Positions 1 through 7,810 of a DNA stretch of 64,000 nt are shown here, one piece after another. Origin of the DNA: Streptomyces sp. CNH099 (GTDB lineage Bacteria > Actinomycetota > Actinomycetes > Streptomycetales > Streptomycetaceae). The position numbers were made by a program, and so were the translations under genes. Position 1 is the first letter of the stretch. Each line of letters begins with the position of its first letter. The notes below the pieces were generated by a model that did no database searches, had not been told where the DNA came from, and saw nothing but the letters and a program-made list of their open reading frames with translations. The stretch lies in the NCBI GenBank assembly GCA_000514715.1, contig KI911459.1, positions 310,001-374,000 on the forward strand, written 5' to 3'.

Positions 1-1
1 G

Positions 2-637
2 CCCAAGTGGGTCGACGCGATGCGGGACGTCATCGACGCGCTGCCGGCGCCCGTGTACGTCGTGAGCTTCGAGCTGGCCGAGCAGGTCACCGGCTACCAC
101 GTGCACCGCGGCGCGCTCGCCGCCATGCGCCGCAAGCCGCTGCCCGACGCGGCGGGCATCCTGGCCACGGCGCGCCGCGTCGCCGTGCTGGAGACCGTCA
201 ACGACCACACCAACGTCGGCGCCGTCTTCCGCAGCGCCGCCGCCCTCGGCATGGACGCCGTGCTGCTCTCGCCGGACTGCGCCGACCCGCTGTACCGGCG
301 GTCGGTGAAGGTCTCCATGGGCGCGGTGTTCAACGTCCCGTACGCGCGGCTGGCCGACTGGCCGCACGACCTGGAGGAGGTCCGCGCGGCGGGCTTCACG
401 CTCGTCGCCCTCACCCCGGCCGCGGACGCGGTGCCGATCACCGAGGCCGCGCCGCGGCGGCTGCCGCGGGTGGCGCTCCTGCTGGGCACGGAGGGCGCCG
501 GGCTGTCGGCGCGGGCCCTGCGCGCGGCGGACCAGCGGGTGCGGATCCCGATGTCGAACGGCGTCGACTCGCTGAACGTGGGTGCCGCCGCGGCCGTCGC
601 CTTCTACGCGGTGGCGACGGCCCCCGCGGCGGGCTGA
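2..637 (+). CDS. TrmH/SpoU-family RNA methyltransferase, 5' end missing
   Basis: The reading frame is open from the window edge, so the N-terminus lies outside. The visible 211 residues are the C-terminal SpoU methyltransferase fold, which uses S-adenosylmethionine to 2'-O-methylate a ribose in tRNA or rRNA. The three family motifs are visible: NDHTNVGAVFRSAAALG (motif 1), LLLGTEGAGLS (motif 2) and IPMSNGVDSLNVGAAAAV (motif 3), the last two forming the trefoil-knot cofactor site. The RNA target cannot be read from the sequence. The gene ends facing the kinase gene, with two strong hairpins between them. Confidence 0.9.
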   Translation, partial: PKWVDAMRDVIDALPAPVYVVSFELAEQVTGYHVHRGALAAMRRKPLPDAAGILATARRVAVLETVNDHTNVGAVFRSAAALGMDAVLLSPDCADPLYRRSVKVSMGAVFNVPYARLADWPHDLEEVRAAGFTLVALTPAADAVPITEAAPRRLPRVALLLGTEGAGLSARALRAADQRVRIPMSNGVDSLNVGAAAAVAFYAVATAPAAG

Positions 638-660
638 AGCGGGCGGCGCGGCGGTGCCGA

Positions 661-693
661 GGCCACGCCCGCGGCGGTGCCGCGGGCGTGGCC
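661..693 (+). terminator. Hairpin terminator after the methyltransferase gene
   Basis: A perfect 14-bp stem (661-674 with 680-693) encloses a 5-nt loop 24 nt after the stop codon and is followed by GAAAACC. There is no T-run, as usual for high-GC actinobacterial terminators. Confidence 0.75.
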
Positions 694-773
694 GAAAACC
701 GTCGGCGGGGCGCGGCGGGCGCGGTGACCGCCCCCGGGGCGGCGCGGCCCGGGGGTGATCCACCGGGAGTACG

Positions 774-805
774 AGGACCTGCGGCGGACGCCCGCCGCAG
801 GTCCT
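774..805 (-). terminator. Hairpin terminator overlapping the kinase stop codon
   Basis: A perfect 14-bp stem (774-787 with 792-805) with a 4-nt loop overlaps the kinase stop codon at 804-806. With the 661-693 hairpin it insulates this convergent gene pair. Confidence 0.65.
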
Positions 806-2138
806 AGATGGGGCCCTGGCAGCCCTGCGCCGCCGCGATGCCGAGCGCGACGAGCAGCGTCACCGTCACGAACACGATGAGCCGCTGGCGCATCAGCCGG
901 GCCCGGTCCGGCGCCGGCCGGCGCGGCGGCGCGGGCTTGCGCGCCGCCGGGGCCGGCGCCGCGTCCTCGCGCGGCCCGTGCGCACGCTGCTCCGCCGCCC
1001 GCCCGCGCTCCGCGGCCGGCGGCCGGCTCCGCTCCGGCGCCGGCCCGCGCGCGGCCGCGGCGCCGCCCGCGCGCTGCCCCGGCCGCTGGGCCGGCCCGGG
1101 CCGCTGGGCCGCTCCCGGCCGCTGGGCCGCCCCTGGCCGCTGCGGCGTTCCCGGGCGCCCCGCGCCCTGCGGCCCGGGGCGCTGCGCGGCGGCGGGGCCG
1201 GGCCGCCCGGCGCCCGTCGCGCGCGGCGTCGGCGGCCGGTGCGCGGCCGTGGGGCCCGGCGCCGTACGCTCCGGGGCGGCCCGGCGCGGCGGCGGGGCGG
1301 CCTGCGCCCCCGCGCCGTGCGCCTCGCGGGCCGCGATCTCCTTCAGCCGCAGCGACAGCTGCAGCGTCGACGGCCGGTCGTCGGGCGTCTTCGCCAGGCA
1401 GGTGCGCAGCAGCGGCGCCAGCGCGTCCGGCACGCCGTCGAGCAGCGGCTCCTCGTGCACCACCCGGTACAGCATCACCTCGGAACTGCCCTGCCCGAAC
1501 GGCGAGTCGCCCGTCGTCGCGTACGCCAGCGTGGCGCCCAGCGAGAACACGTCGCTCGCCGGCGTCACCGGCTGCCCCCGGACCTGCTCGGGCGCCAGGA
1601 ACCCGGGCGAGCCGACCGCCGTGCCGACGTGCGTCAGCGTGGAGGCCCCGGTCGCCCAGGCGATGCCGAAGTCGATGATCCGCGGCCCCTTGGGGGACAG
1701 CAGGATGTTGGACGGCTTCAGGTCGCGGTGCACCACGCCCGCCTCGTGCACGGCGACCAGGCCCTCGGAGAGCGCCGCGCCGATCGCCGCGACCCGGGCG
1801 GCCACGAGCGGGCCCTCGTCGCCGACCTTGTCGTGCAGGGAGGGGCCGGGCACGTACTGCGTGGCGAACCACGGGCGGTCCGCGTCCAGGTCGGCGGCCA
1901 CCAGCCGGGCCGTGCAGCCGCCGCGGATCCGGCGGGCCGCCGAGACCTCGCGGGCGAACCGCGACCGGAACTCCTGGTCCTCCGCCAGGTCCGGCCGGAT
2001 CACCTTCAGCGCGACCCGCTGTCCGCGCCGGTCGGAGCCCAGGTAGACCACGCCCATGCCGCCCGCGCCGAGCCGCCGGTGGATCCGGAACGAGCCGACG
2101 ACGCGCGGATCCTCACGACGGAGCCGCATCATCGCCAT
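804..2138 (-). CDS. Membrane-anchored serine/threonine protein kinase (PknB type)
   Basis: This is a Hanks-type kinase of 444 residues. The glycine loop GAGGMGVV is at residues 24-31, the ATP lysine K45 in VALKVI, the catalytic loop HRDLKPSN at 137-144, DFG at 156-158 and APE at 182-184. The kinase domain is followed by a long Pro/Ala/Arg-rich linker with repeated QRPGAA-type units, then one hydrophobic segment near the C-terminus and a very short tail. No PASTA or other sensor domain lies outside the membrane, so the signal is unknown. I chose the ATG at 2138 because it gives MAMMRLRRED just before the kinase fold; the open frame continues upstream but reads like non-coding DNA. Confidence 0.93.
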   Translation of the reverse strand: MAMMRLRREDPRVVGSFRIHRRLGAGGMGVVYLGSDRRGQRVALKVIRPDLAEDQEFRSRFAREVSAARRIRGGCTARLVAADLDADRPWFATQYVPGPSLHDKVGDEGPLVAARVAAIGAALSEGLVAVHEAGVVHRDLKPSNILLSPKGPRIIDFGIAWATGASTLTHVGTAVGSPGFLAPEQVRGQPVTPASDVFSLGATLAYATTGDSPFGQGSSEVMLYRVVHEEPLLDGVPDALAPLLRTCLAKTPDDRPSTLQLSLRLKEIAAREAHGAGAQAAPPPRRAAPERTAPGPTAAHRPPTPRATGAGRPGPAAAQRPGPQGAGRPGTPQRPGAAQRPGAAQRPGPAQRPGQRAGGAAAARGPAPERSRPPAAERGRAAEQRAHGPREDAAPAPAARKPAPPRRPAPDRARLMRQRLIVFVTVTLLVALGIAAAQGCQGPI

Positions 2139-2307
2139 GCCGTAACCATCCCCGCTGCCCGGTCTGTCTGCCGTGCACAGCTTACGGACTTGACGGCCGC
2201 TCGCGCTGGCAGGGCGCCGTGCGGCGGGCCGAATTGTCAGTCCCAGGTGGGATCCTGGAGATATGGCCGGGCCCAAGTGCGGCCCCTGGGAAGGGGGATG
2301 CGGACAG

Positions 2308-2562
2308 GTGAAGGGCGATCGAGTGGAGATAGTCGTGGACGCGGGGGACACGACGCGGACGTACCAGGTCGTGGCCTCGCGCGCCGGCCGGAGGGTCGAG
2401 TCGTCGGTGCGCCGGGGCGTGGTCGAGGTGAGCGAGGTGACGCGCAGCGGCTCGGTGGTGCGCACGGCCCGGTTCATGGCCACCAGGGTCCTCGCCCTGG
2501 TGGAGCATCCCGTGCCGCGCACGGACGGCGAGGCCCCCCTCCGGGAAGACCCTGGGTCGTAG
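2308..2562 (+). CDS. Conserved small hypothetical protein
   Basis: An 84-residue soluble protein beginning VKGDRVEIVVDAGDTTRTYQV, rich in Val, Arg and Glu with an alternating beta-strand pattern and no signal peptide or membrane segment. I do not recognise the family. The GTG at 2308 is preferred because GGAAGGGGG lies 10 nt upstream; an ATG at 2263 in the same frame would add 15 residues that look non-coding and has a poorly spaced ribosome site. The gene is divergent from the kinase, with about 170 bp between the starts. Confidence 0.7.
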   Translation: MKGDRVEIVVDAGDTTRTYQVVASRAGRRVESSVRRGVVEVSEVTRSGSVVRTARFMATRVLALVEHPVPRTDGEAPLREDPGS

Positions 2563-2746
2563 TACGCGGTCTCCACCCGTGGGAGTAGCGACTTCGCGCC
2601 GCAGTCATCCTCCGGGAGGCCAGGCAATCGATACGCGGGCATGACGACCCGTGCCGATCACTTCCCTAATGTTGTCGTCAAGCGGCGGGCGCAGCACTCG
2701 TCCCCCGAGGTCGGACGCCCGCCGCCCCAACACAGGAGTGGGAGCC

Positions 2747-2953
2747 ATGGAGAGAACAGCGGAGCACGCCGCACGGCCCGAGGCCGTCGCCGGGGCGCTC
2801 GCCGCGTTCGGCGCACCGCCGCCGGAGCGCCGGCACCCGTTGGTCGCCCTCGCCATGGTCCTGCCCCTCGCGATCGTTCTCACCGTCGTCTTCGGCGGCT
2901 GGGACGCGGTCATCACACATGCGTCGTCCGTGGCCGGAATGATGGGGCAGTAG
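2747..2953 (+). CDS. Small single-span membrane protein
   Basis: A 68-residue protein starting MERTAEHAARPEAV, with GGAGTGGGAG as a good ribosome site before the ATG. Residues about 31-50 (HPLVALAMVLPLAIVLTVVF) form one membrane helix, followed by a short polar tail. No motif indicates a function. It stands alone, followed by a hairpin terminator at 3039-3066. The family is not recognised. Confidence 0.65.
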   Translation: MERTAEHAARPEAVAGALAAFGAPPPERRHPLVALAMVLPLAIVLTVVFGGWDAVITHASSVAGMMGQ

Positions 2954-3038
2954 CCCCGTCAGGCCCGGGAGAGCGGCCCGGGCCGGGGACAGCCGGCTCA
3001 GCCCCGTGGGGACGGGGGTGCGGCGGACGGACGTGTAC

Positions 3039-3066
3039 GCCCGGGTGTCTGGGGAGACGCCCGGGC
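3039..3066 (+). terminator. Hairpin terminator after the small membrane protein
   Basis: A 12-bp stem (3039-3050 with 3055-3066, one G-T pair) with loop GGGG lies about 85 nt after the stop codon. Confidence 0.55.
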
Positions 3067-3176
3067 TACGCGTTTTCCGGCCCCGTTGCAGGTCAGCCCC
3101 GCCGCCGGCCCACGCGCCGGCCCGTCCGGGCGCGGGCCGCCGCCGCGCACCCGGCCGGACCGCGGGCGGCAGGTTC

Positions 3177-3182
3177 TAGGAT
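3177..3182 (+). promoter_or_regulatory. Candidate -10 element of a leaderless transcript
   Basis: TAGGAT ends exactly 6 nt before the GTG at 3189, so transcription would start on the start codon itself. There is no ribosome site. Several other genes in this window show the same geometry. Confidence 0.5.
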
Positions 3183-3188
3183 GAGCCG

Positions 3189-4142
3189 GTGCGCGCACGC
3201 CTCGTCGACCGGCTGGCGGAGCTGAGCCGGGGGGCCGGCGAGCCCGCGGTGCTCGTCGACCGCCCGGACGTGACCGTCGTCCGCAGCGGCGGCACCGTAC
3301 TCAAGGCCCACGCCGCGCGCCTGGACCCCGCCGCCCTCGCGGCCCGGCTGCGGGTGGCCGCGCACCCGCTGCTGGCCGGCATCCTGCTCGCCCCGCTCGC
3401 CGGGCTGACCGGCCCCGTCGACGGCCGGCACGTCAGCAGCTGGCCGTACGGGGCCGCGGTCGCGCCGGACGCCCCCGAAGCGGCGCCGTGGCGGGAGGCG
3501 GGGCACCTGACGGCCCGGCTGCACGCGACCCCCGTCGGCCGGCTGCCGGGGCCGCTGCCGGCGATGGCCGGCCCGGCGAACGCGGCCCGTGCCGTGACGG
3601 CCCTGCGCACGCTGCCGGCCGCGCCGGAGCCCGCGCCCGCCACGGCCGCACTCGTCCTCCGCGCCTGGGAGCACCTGCCCGCCTGGGCCCGCGACGCGGA
3701 GCCCCGCACCCAGCCCCGCGCCCTCCTCTGCCACGGCGACCTCCACCTCGGCCAGCTCGTGCGCCACCCCGCCGCCGGCGGGCCCTGGCACCTCATCGAC
3801 GTCGACGACCTCGGCGTCGGCGAGCCCGCCTGGGACCTCGCCCGCCCCGCCGCCGGCTACGCCACCGGTCTCATCCCCGCGGCGGACTGGGCCGCCTTCC
3901 TCGCCGGCTACCGGGACGCCGGCGGCCCCGCCGTCGCCCCCGGCGACGACCTCTGGCCGCCCGAGGTCGACGTCCCGGCCCGCGCCGTCACCGTCCAGCT
4001 CGCCGCCCGCGCCCTCGTGGACGCCGCGACGGGCGTACGGGCCCTGGACGACACCGACCACGACCTGCTCGCCGCCTGCGCCCGCATCGCCGCCATGGGG
4101 GACGCGACAGGGGACGGGACGGGCTCGGGCGGCCCGTCGTAG
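3189..4142 (+). CDS. Aminoglycoside phosphotransferase-fold (APH) kinase family protein
   Basis: A 317-residue protein with the APH kinase fold. CHGDLHLGQL at residues 181-190 holds the Brenner-type catalytic H-G-D motif, and IDVDDLGVGEPAWDLARP (203-220) is the metal-binding strand seen in APH, choline kinase and similar enzymes. Usually Asn follows the HGD loop; here the position is Gln (HGDLHLGQ), a common variant. It probably phosphorylates a small hydroxylated molecule, but the substrate cannot be told and there is no reason to assume antibiotic resistance. The GTG start fits a leaderless -10 box at 3177-3182. The next gene, 4209-4481, lies 66 nt downstream. Confidence 0.82.
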   Translation: MRARLVDRLAELSRGAGEPAVLVDRPDVTVVRSGGTVLKAHAARLDPAALAARLRVAAHPLLAGILLAPLAGLTGPVDGRHVSSWPYGAAVAPDAPEAAPWREAGHLTARLHATPVGRLPGPLPAMAGPANAARAVTALRTLPAAPEPAPATAALVLRAWEHLPAWARDAEPRTQPRALLCHGDLHLGQLVRHPAAGGPWHLIDVDDLGVGEPAWDLARPAAGYATGLIPAADWAAFLAGYRDAGGPAVAPGDDLWPPEVDVPARAVTVQLAARALVDAATGVRALDDTDHDLLAACARIAAMGDATGDGTGSGGPS

Positions 4143-4208
4143 GCTGTGCAGCCATGGCCGCCGACCGTCATCCGCGGCGGCCTGGAGACTGAGGAGTTGA
4201 GGGCGACC

Positions 4209-4481
4209 ATGCAGTGTCCCAAGTGCCGTGCGCCGATGCAGACGTACAACCGCAACGGCGTTCAGATCGAGCAGTGCAGCGGGTGCCGGGGGATCTTTCT
4301 CGACTACGGCGAGCTGGAGACCCTGACCCGCCTGGAGGCCCAGTGGGCACAGCAGGCCCCGCCGCCCCCGCAGGGCTACCCGCAGCAGCAGGCCCCCGGC
4401 TGGGGCGGCGGCCACCACGGCGGCCACGGCCACTACGGCCGCCGCAAGGGCGGCTTCTCGCGCATGCTGTTCTCGTCCTGA
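4209..4481 (+). CDS. TFIIB-type zinc ribbon protein
   Basis: A 90-residue protein with CPKC at residues 3-6 and CSGC at 23-26, giving four cysteines for one zinc, followed by GIFLDYGELETL, the hallmark of the small bacterial zf-TFIIB family. The C-terminal half is Pro/Gln-rich, then Gly/His-rich (GGGHHGGHGHYG), and ends in a basic stretch. Its role is unknown; the family is widespread and often stands alone. The ATG at 4209 is preferred over the upstream ATG at 4146 because the zinc motif follows directly and GAGGAGTTGAGGG precedes it. Confidence 0.8.
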   Translation: MQCPKCRAPMQTYNRNGVQIEQCSGCRGIFLDYGELETLTRLEAQWAQQAPPPPQGYPQQQAPGWGGGHHGGHGHYGRRKGGFSRMLFSS

Positions 4482-4490
4482 CCCGGAACG

Positions 4491-4525
4491 CGGAAGGGCC
4501 GGAGCGATTCGCTCCGGCCCTTCCG
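4491..4525 (+). terminator. Perfect 16-bp hairpin terminator
   Basis: Arms 4491-4506 and 4510-4525 pair perfectly around the loop ATT, 10 nt after the zinc ribbon stop. It also sits downstream of the tRNA-Val gene on the other strand and may stop both. Confidence 0.8.
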
Positions 4526-4566
4526 CTCCGCTGCCGTGACTCGGTCTGCCGCGGGTATGTCTGCTG

Positions 4567-4638
4567 TGCGCGGTACTGGGATTGAACCAGTGACCTCTTC
4601 CGTGTCAGGGAAGCGCTCTCCCGCTGAGCTAACCGCGC
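4567..4638 (-). tRNA. tRNA-Val (anticodon GAC)
   Basis: The minus strand folds as a 72-nt tRNA with acceptor GCGCGGT paired to ACCGCGC and discriminator A. The anticodon loop CTGACAC gives GAC, which reads GUC and GUU codons. CCA is not encoded. It is one of four valine tRNA genes in the first 15 kb. Confidence 0.96.
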
Positions 4639-4710
4639 GGGTTTCTGCGGCTAGATACTTCCACGCGCCGACCGGCATCGCAAGTCCATGATCATCGGAT
4701 GGCCGGCACG

Positions 4711-4774
4711 GCCCGTGCCACCCGCCGGTGGGCGGGCGGCACGGGCGCGCGGTCACCGGCGCGGGGCGCCGGTG
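4711..4774 (-). terminator. Two tandem hairpins after the protease gene
   Basis: A 16-bp stem with one mismatch (4711-4726 with 4731-4746) and a perfect 9-bp stem (4754-4762 with 4766-4774) lie just after the protease stop codon at 4791. Confidence 0.6.
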
Positions 4775-4790
4775 CCGCGGTCCGGTCGCG

Positions 4791-5948
4791 CTAGGCGGTG
4801 TGCAGCGTCAGCCCGTAGCGGCCGAGGATCTCGTTGACCGGCTGGTACCAGGTCTCGCCGCCGCTGCTGCAGTTGCCCCAGCCGCCCGACGTGACGCCCT
4901 GCGCCTGGTCGCCGCTGATGAACGAGCCGCCGGAGTCGCCGCCTTCGGCGCAGACGCTCGTCTTCGTCAGCTGGTGGACGGTGGCGCCGCCGCTGTAGTT
5001 GACCGTCTCGTTCTTGGCCAGCAGCGTGCCGCAGTGCCAGTGCGTGGTGGAGCCGGAGCGGCAGATGGAGGCGCCCACCGGGGCCTCGGCCGAGCCGCGG
5101 ACGAGCCGGTCGGGCACGGTGCCCCAGCCGAGGACCACGGGGACGGTCCACCAGCCGCTGCCGACGCTGACCCAGGCGTAGTCGTTGCCGGGGAACGACG
5201 AACCCTGGAACGTGCCGATGTGCGAGCCGTCCCAGCCGCGCACCGCCGCGCCCGGGCTGCCGCAGTGGCCCGCGGTGACGAAGCCGCCGTGCACCGAGAA
5301 GCCGATGGAGCAGCGGACGTTGCCCGTGTAGTACGGGTCGCCGCCCACTGTCCCGGCGGCGAACGTGGCCGGTGCCTCGGCGACCGTGCCGACCTCGACC
5401 GGCCCCGCGGCGCGCGCCCGGTCGAGGAACGCGCGGACGGCGGCGTCGTCGCGGCGGTCGGCGACGACGTCGACCCGGACGCTGTTGGCGCGCGGGTCGA
5501 CGTGCCAACTGGCCACCCCGGCGGGGGCGGACAGCTCGTCCAGCCGCTTCTTCGCCGCGTCCAGCCGCGCCGCGCTGTGCTCGACGACGCGTACGTCCGC
5601 ACCGGCCTCCCGCACCGCGTCCGCGTGCCGCGGGGCGGTGACGGCGACGGTGAGCCGGCCGCTGTCCGCGTCGAACCAGGAGCCGGCGTAGGCGGATCCG
5701 GCGGCGCGTTCCGCCTTCTTCCCGACCTCGACGGCCCGGCGTTCGTCGGCCAGCCGCTCGCGGGCCTGGTCGGCCGTCAGGCCCAGGTCGCGCTGCAGCG
5801 CGGTCACCAGGCCGGGCGAGAACTGCCGCGCGGAGTCCGCGTCGGCGGCGGGGGCCAGCGCGGCGGCGCCGCCCCAGGTGCTGCTCAGCAGGAGGGCGGA
5901 CAGACCAAGCCCTAATCCGAGGGTGCGTCTTGCGGGTGTGCGTCTCAC
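4791..5948 (-). CDS. Secreted chymotrypsin-fold serine protease, streptogrisin/alpha-lytic type
   Basis: A 385-residue pre-pro-protease. Residues 1-30 are a signal peptide, about 40-200 are an alpha-lytic-type pro-region that assists folding, and the mature S1 domain starts near residue 200. The triad is visible: H228 in TAGHC, D256 in GNDYAWV and S339 in GGDSGGSF. Six cysteines pair naturally as 213/229, 296/306 and 333/360, as in streptogrisins. There is no chitin-binding tail. It should degrade extracellular protein. The GTG start is the only sensible one, with AAAGG upstream. A perfect 14-bp palindrome at 6004-6017, 56 nt before the start, suggests repression by a LacI-family protein. Confidence 0.93.
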   Translation of the reverse strand: MRRTPARRTLGLGLGLSALLLSSTWGGAAALAPAADADSARQFSPGLVTALQRDLGLTADQARERLADERRAVEVGKKAERAAGSAYAGSWFDADSGRLTVAVTAPRHADAVREAGADVRVVEHSAARLDAAKKRLDELSAPAGVASWHVDPRANSVRVDVVADRRDDAAVRAFLDRARAAGPVEVGTVAEAPATFAAGTVGGDPYYTGNVRCSIGFSVHGGFVTAGHCGSPGAAVRGWDGSHIGTFQGSSFPGNDYAWVSVGSGWWTVPVVLGWGTVPDRLVRGSAEAPVGASICRSGSTTHWHCGTLLAKNETVNYSGGATVHQLTKTSVCAEGGDSGGSFISGDQAQGVTSGGWGNCSSGGETWYQPVNEILGRYGLTLHTA

Positions 5949-6003
5949 GATGGCGAACCTTTCTGCAGTTCCCTCGACTTGAGTGGGGGTGGAACACAGA
6001 GGG

Positions 6004-6017
6004 TGAGAGCGCTCTCA
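6004..6017. promoter_or_regulatory. Perfect 14-bp palindrome, LacI-family-type operator
   Basis: TGAGAGCGCTCTCA reads the same on both strands and lies 56-69 nt upstream of the protease start. It differs from the cellobiose regulator CebR site as I remember it (TGGGAGCGCTCCCA) by one symmetrical base. No LacI-family gene is in this window, so the regulator would act in trans. Confidence 0.6.
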
Positions 6018-6195
6018 TTCAGCGCGCTGCCACCACAGCACGGGCCCGCATATTTGTCCAGACCTTTCGCACGCGTCAAAAGAGGCGGCCGCCCGGTCCC
6101 GTACGGGAGCAGAGGGCCGCGTCCGGCTCCTGCCCGACCGCCCCCGGGCGTGCGCCGCTTCGGGCGCGGCCGCGCGCGGCGGGGCCCCGGAGGCC

Positions 6196-7431
6196 CTAGA
6201 ACTCCTCGACCGTGTGCGGCAGCAGCGGCGTGCGCAGCGCGGCGTCGAGGGCGTCGGCCGCGCCCGGGGTGTGCTCGGCCGCGAGGCCGGCGCGGACGGC
6301 GGCGGCGAGGGTGGTGCCGCCGAGGTAGGCGGCGGACAGGTCGCGCACGTCCACGGCGAGGTCAGGCGCGGCGTCGGTCCGCTCGTACGCGGCCGGGGCC
6401 CCGGGCGCGACCGTGAGCCGGTACGTGCCCGCGTTGGCCGGCAGCGCGGCGTCCGCCACCGCCAGCACGACGTCCGCCGCGGCGGCCCAGGAGCGGCGCC
6501 GCAGGGCCGCGCCCACGTCGGTGAGCCGCACCCACAGCGCCGGGAACGTGCTGGTGACCCGCACCTGGTCGCGGTCGGCGGCGAAGAGCAGCAGCGGGTC
6601 GTCGAGCGGGCGGCCCCAGGCCCGTACCGTGCCGGTCAGGTCGAGGGAGGCGAGGTAGCGCCAGAGCGCCGCGGCCGCGGCCGGGGTGTCCGCCTCCAGC
6701 TCGTCGAGGCGGACGAGCCCGGGGGAGCCGGGGCGGTCGCCCTTGTCCTTCGTGCGGTAGACGGCGTAGCCGGCGACGGCGTCGCCGAGGACGACCATGC
6801 GCGGCGGCGAGAAGGCCTCGTCGTCCGGGTCCCGCTCGGCCATCCACTCCTTGGCCCACCACTCCTCGCTGCGCGCCGGCCGCCCGGCGCGCGCGGCGCG
6901 CGTGCGCTCGTAGTACGGGCCGAGCAGCGCGGGCGCGTGCGCCGGGTCCACCAGCCGCAGCGGCCGCTCGTCCGGGTCGATCCGCAGCCGCAGCGGCGCC
7001 CGGGAGTCGATCTCGACGGTCGCCCCGTACGTGCCGGGGCCGAAGCCGAACCGCCCGTAGATGGCGGTCTCCGACGCCCACAGCGACGCGATCGGCCACC
7101 CCTCGGCGGCGCACCGCGCGAACAGCTCGGCGATCATCCCGGAGAGCACCCCGCGGCGCCGGTGGGTCGGCGCGACGGAGACGAACGTCAGGCTGGGGCA
7201 GGGGAGTTCGGCGCCGGGCACGCTCATCGTGAACGGCAGTGCGGCGACCATGCCGACCAGGGTGTCCGCGTCGTACGCGCCGATGCGCAGGCAGCCCGCC
7301 AGGAATTCGTGGTGGCGTTTGCGCAGCTCGTCCGCCGGCTTCTCGTGGAAGACGAGATAGGCCAGCTCCTGAGCCCGGTCGATGTCACTTTCGGGTATTT
7401 CGCGGACCATAATGTCAGCACGGTCGTTCAT
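6196..7431 (-). CDS. Eis-like GNAT N-acetyltransferase
   Basis: A 411-residue protein with the three-part Eis architecture: an N-terminal GNAT domain with the acetyl-CoA loop VAPTHRRRGVLSGMI, a second GNAT-like region, and a C-terminal SCP2-like domain. TAIYGRFGFG carries the tyrosine that acts as general acid in Mycobacterium Eis. The chain ends in Phe (TVEEF), and in Eis the free C-terminal carboxylate is the general base, so the chemistry looks intact. Eis enzymes acetylate amines, including aminoglycosides and protein lysines; the natural substrate here is unknown. No ribosome site precedes the ATG, but TAGTGT lies 6 nt upstream, which suggests a leaderless mRNA. Confidence 0.88.
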   Translation of the reverse strand: MNDRADIMVREIPESDIDRAQELAYLVFHEKPADELRKRHHEFLAGCLRIGAYDADTLVGMVAALPFTMSVPGAELPCPSLTFVSVAPTHRRRGVLSGMIAELFARCAAEGWPIASLWASETAIYGRFGFGPGTYGATVEIDSRAPLRLRIDPDERPLRLVDPAHAPALLGPYYERTRAARAGRPARSEEWWAKEWMAERDPDDEAFSPPRMVVLGDAVAGYAVYRTKDKGDRPGSPGLVRLDELEADTPAAAAALWRYLASLDLTGTVRAWGRPLDDPLLLFAADRDQVRVTSTFPALWVRLTDVGAALRRRSWAAAADVVLAVADAALPANAGTYRLTVAPGAPAAYERTDAAPDLAVDVRDLSAAYLGGTTLAAAVRAGLAAEHTPGAADALDAALRTPLLPHTVEEF

Positions 7432-7437
7432 ATTCTG

Positions 7438-7443
7438 ACACTA
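7438..7443 (-). promoter_or_regulatory. Candidate -10 element of a leaderless transcript
   Basis: On the minus strand TAGTGT is followed by 6 nt and then the ATG of the Eis-like gene at 7431. No Shine-Dalgarno sequence is present. Confidence 0.45.
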
Positions 7444-7522
7444 TCCGTCATGCCCGATCCGTGCACATCGCTCTGACCGCTCCCGGGCCCGGGTGGACGG
7501 AGGCGCGCAACAAAGACGAAGA

Positions 7523-7555
7523 CGACCCCGGTCCGCTGTTCGCGGACCCGGGTCG
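7523..7555 (-). terminator. Terminator of the tRNA Gly-Cys-Val operon
   Basis: Arms 7523-7536 and 7542-7555 pair with one mismatch, 13 nt beyond the 3' end of tRNA-Val. Confidence 0.6.
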
Positions 7556-7567
7556 CCGGTCGGCTCG

Positions 7568-7639
7568 TGGACGATACTGGGATCGAACCAGTGGCCTCTT
7601 CCGTGTCAGGGAAGCGCTCTCCCGCTGAGCTAATCGTCC
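7568..7639 (-). tRNA. tRNA-Val (anticodon GAC)
   Basis: A 72-nt tRNA with acceptor GGACGAT paired to ATCGTCC and anticodon GAC in loop CTGACAC. The body is nearly the same as the tRNA at 4567-4638, but the acceptor stem differs. It is the last gene of a three-tRNA operon. Confidence 0.96.
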
Positions 7640-7640
7640 G

Positions 7641-7711
7641 AGGTGGAGACGGGATTTGAACCCGTGTAGACGGCTTTGCAGGCCGTTGCCTCGCCTCTCG
7701 GCCACTCCACC
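7641..7711 (-). tRNA. tRNA-Cys (anticodon GCA)
   Basis: A 71-nt tRNA with acceptor GGTGGAG/CTCCACC, anticodon GCA in loop CTGCAAA, and discriminator U, which is a cysteine identity base. Only 1 nt separates it from tRNA-Val. Confidence 0.96.
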
Positions 7712-7737
7712 AGCGGGGGTCCGTGAGACCCCCATCG

Positions 7738-7810
7738 AGCGGACGACGAGACTCGAACTCGCGACCCTCACCTTGGCAAGGTGATGCTCTACCAACTGAG
7801 CTACGTCCGC
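7738..7810 (-). tRNA. tRNA-Gly (anticodon GCC)
   Basis: A 73-nt tRNA with acceptor GCGGACG/CGTCCGC, anticodon GCC in loop TTGCCAA, and discriminator U as expected for glycine. It is the first gene of the Gly-Cys-Val operon. Confidence 0.96.

Noticed and set aside
3189..4142. APH-fold kinase as an aminoglycoside resistance gene
   Set aside because: The fold is shared by many metabolic kinases and neither sequence nor neighbours point to an antibiotic.
6054..6065. A DasR (dre)-like site upstream of the protease, reverse complement AGGTCTGGACAA
   Set aside because: Only 9 of 12 bases match the remembered core TGGTCTAGACCA and the symmetry is broken; the nearby perfect palindrome is a much better operator.
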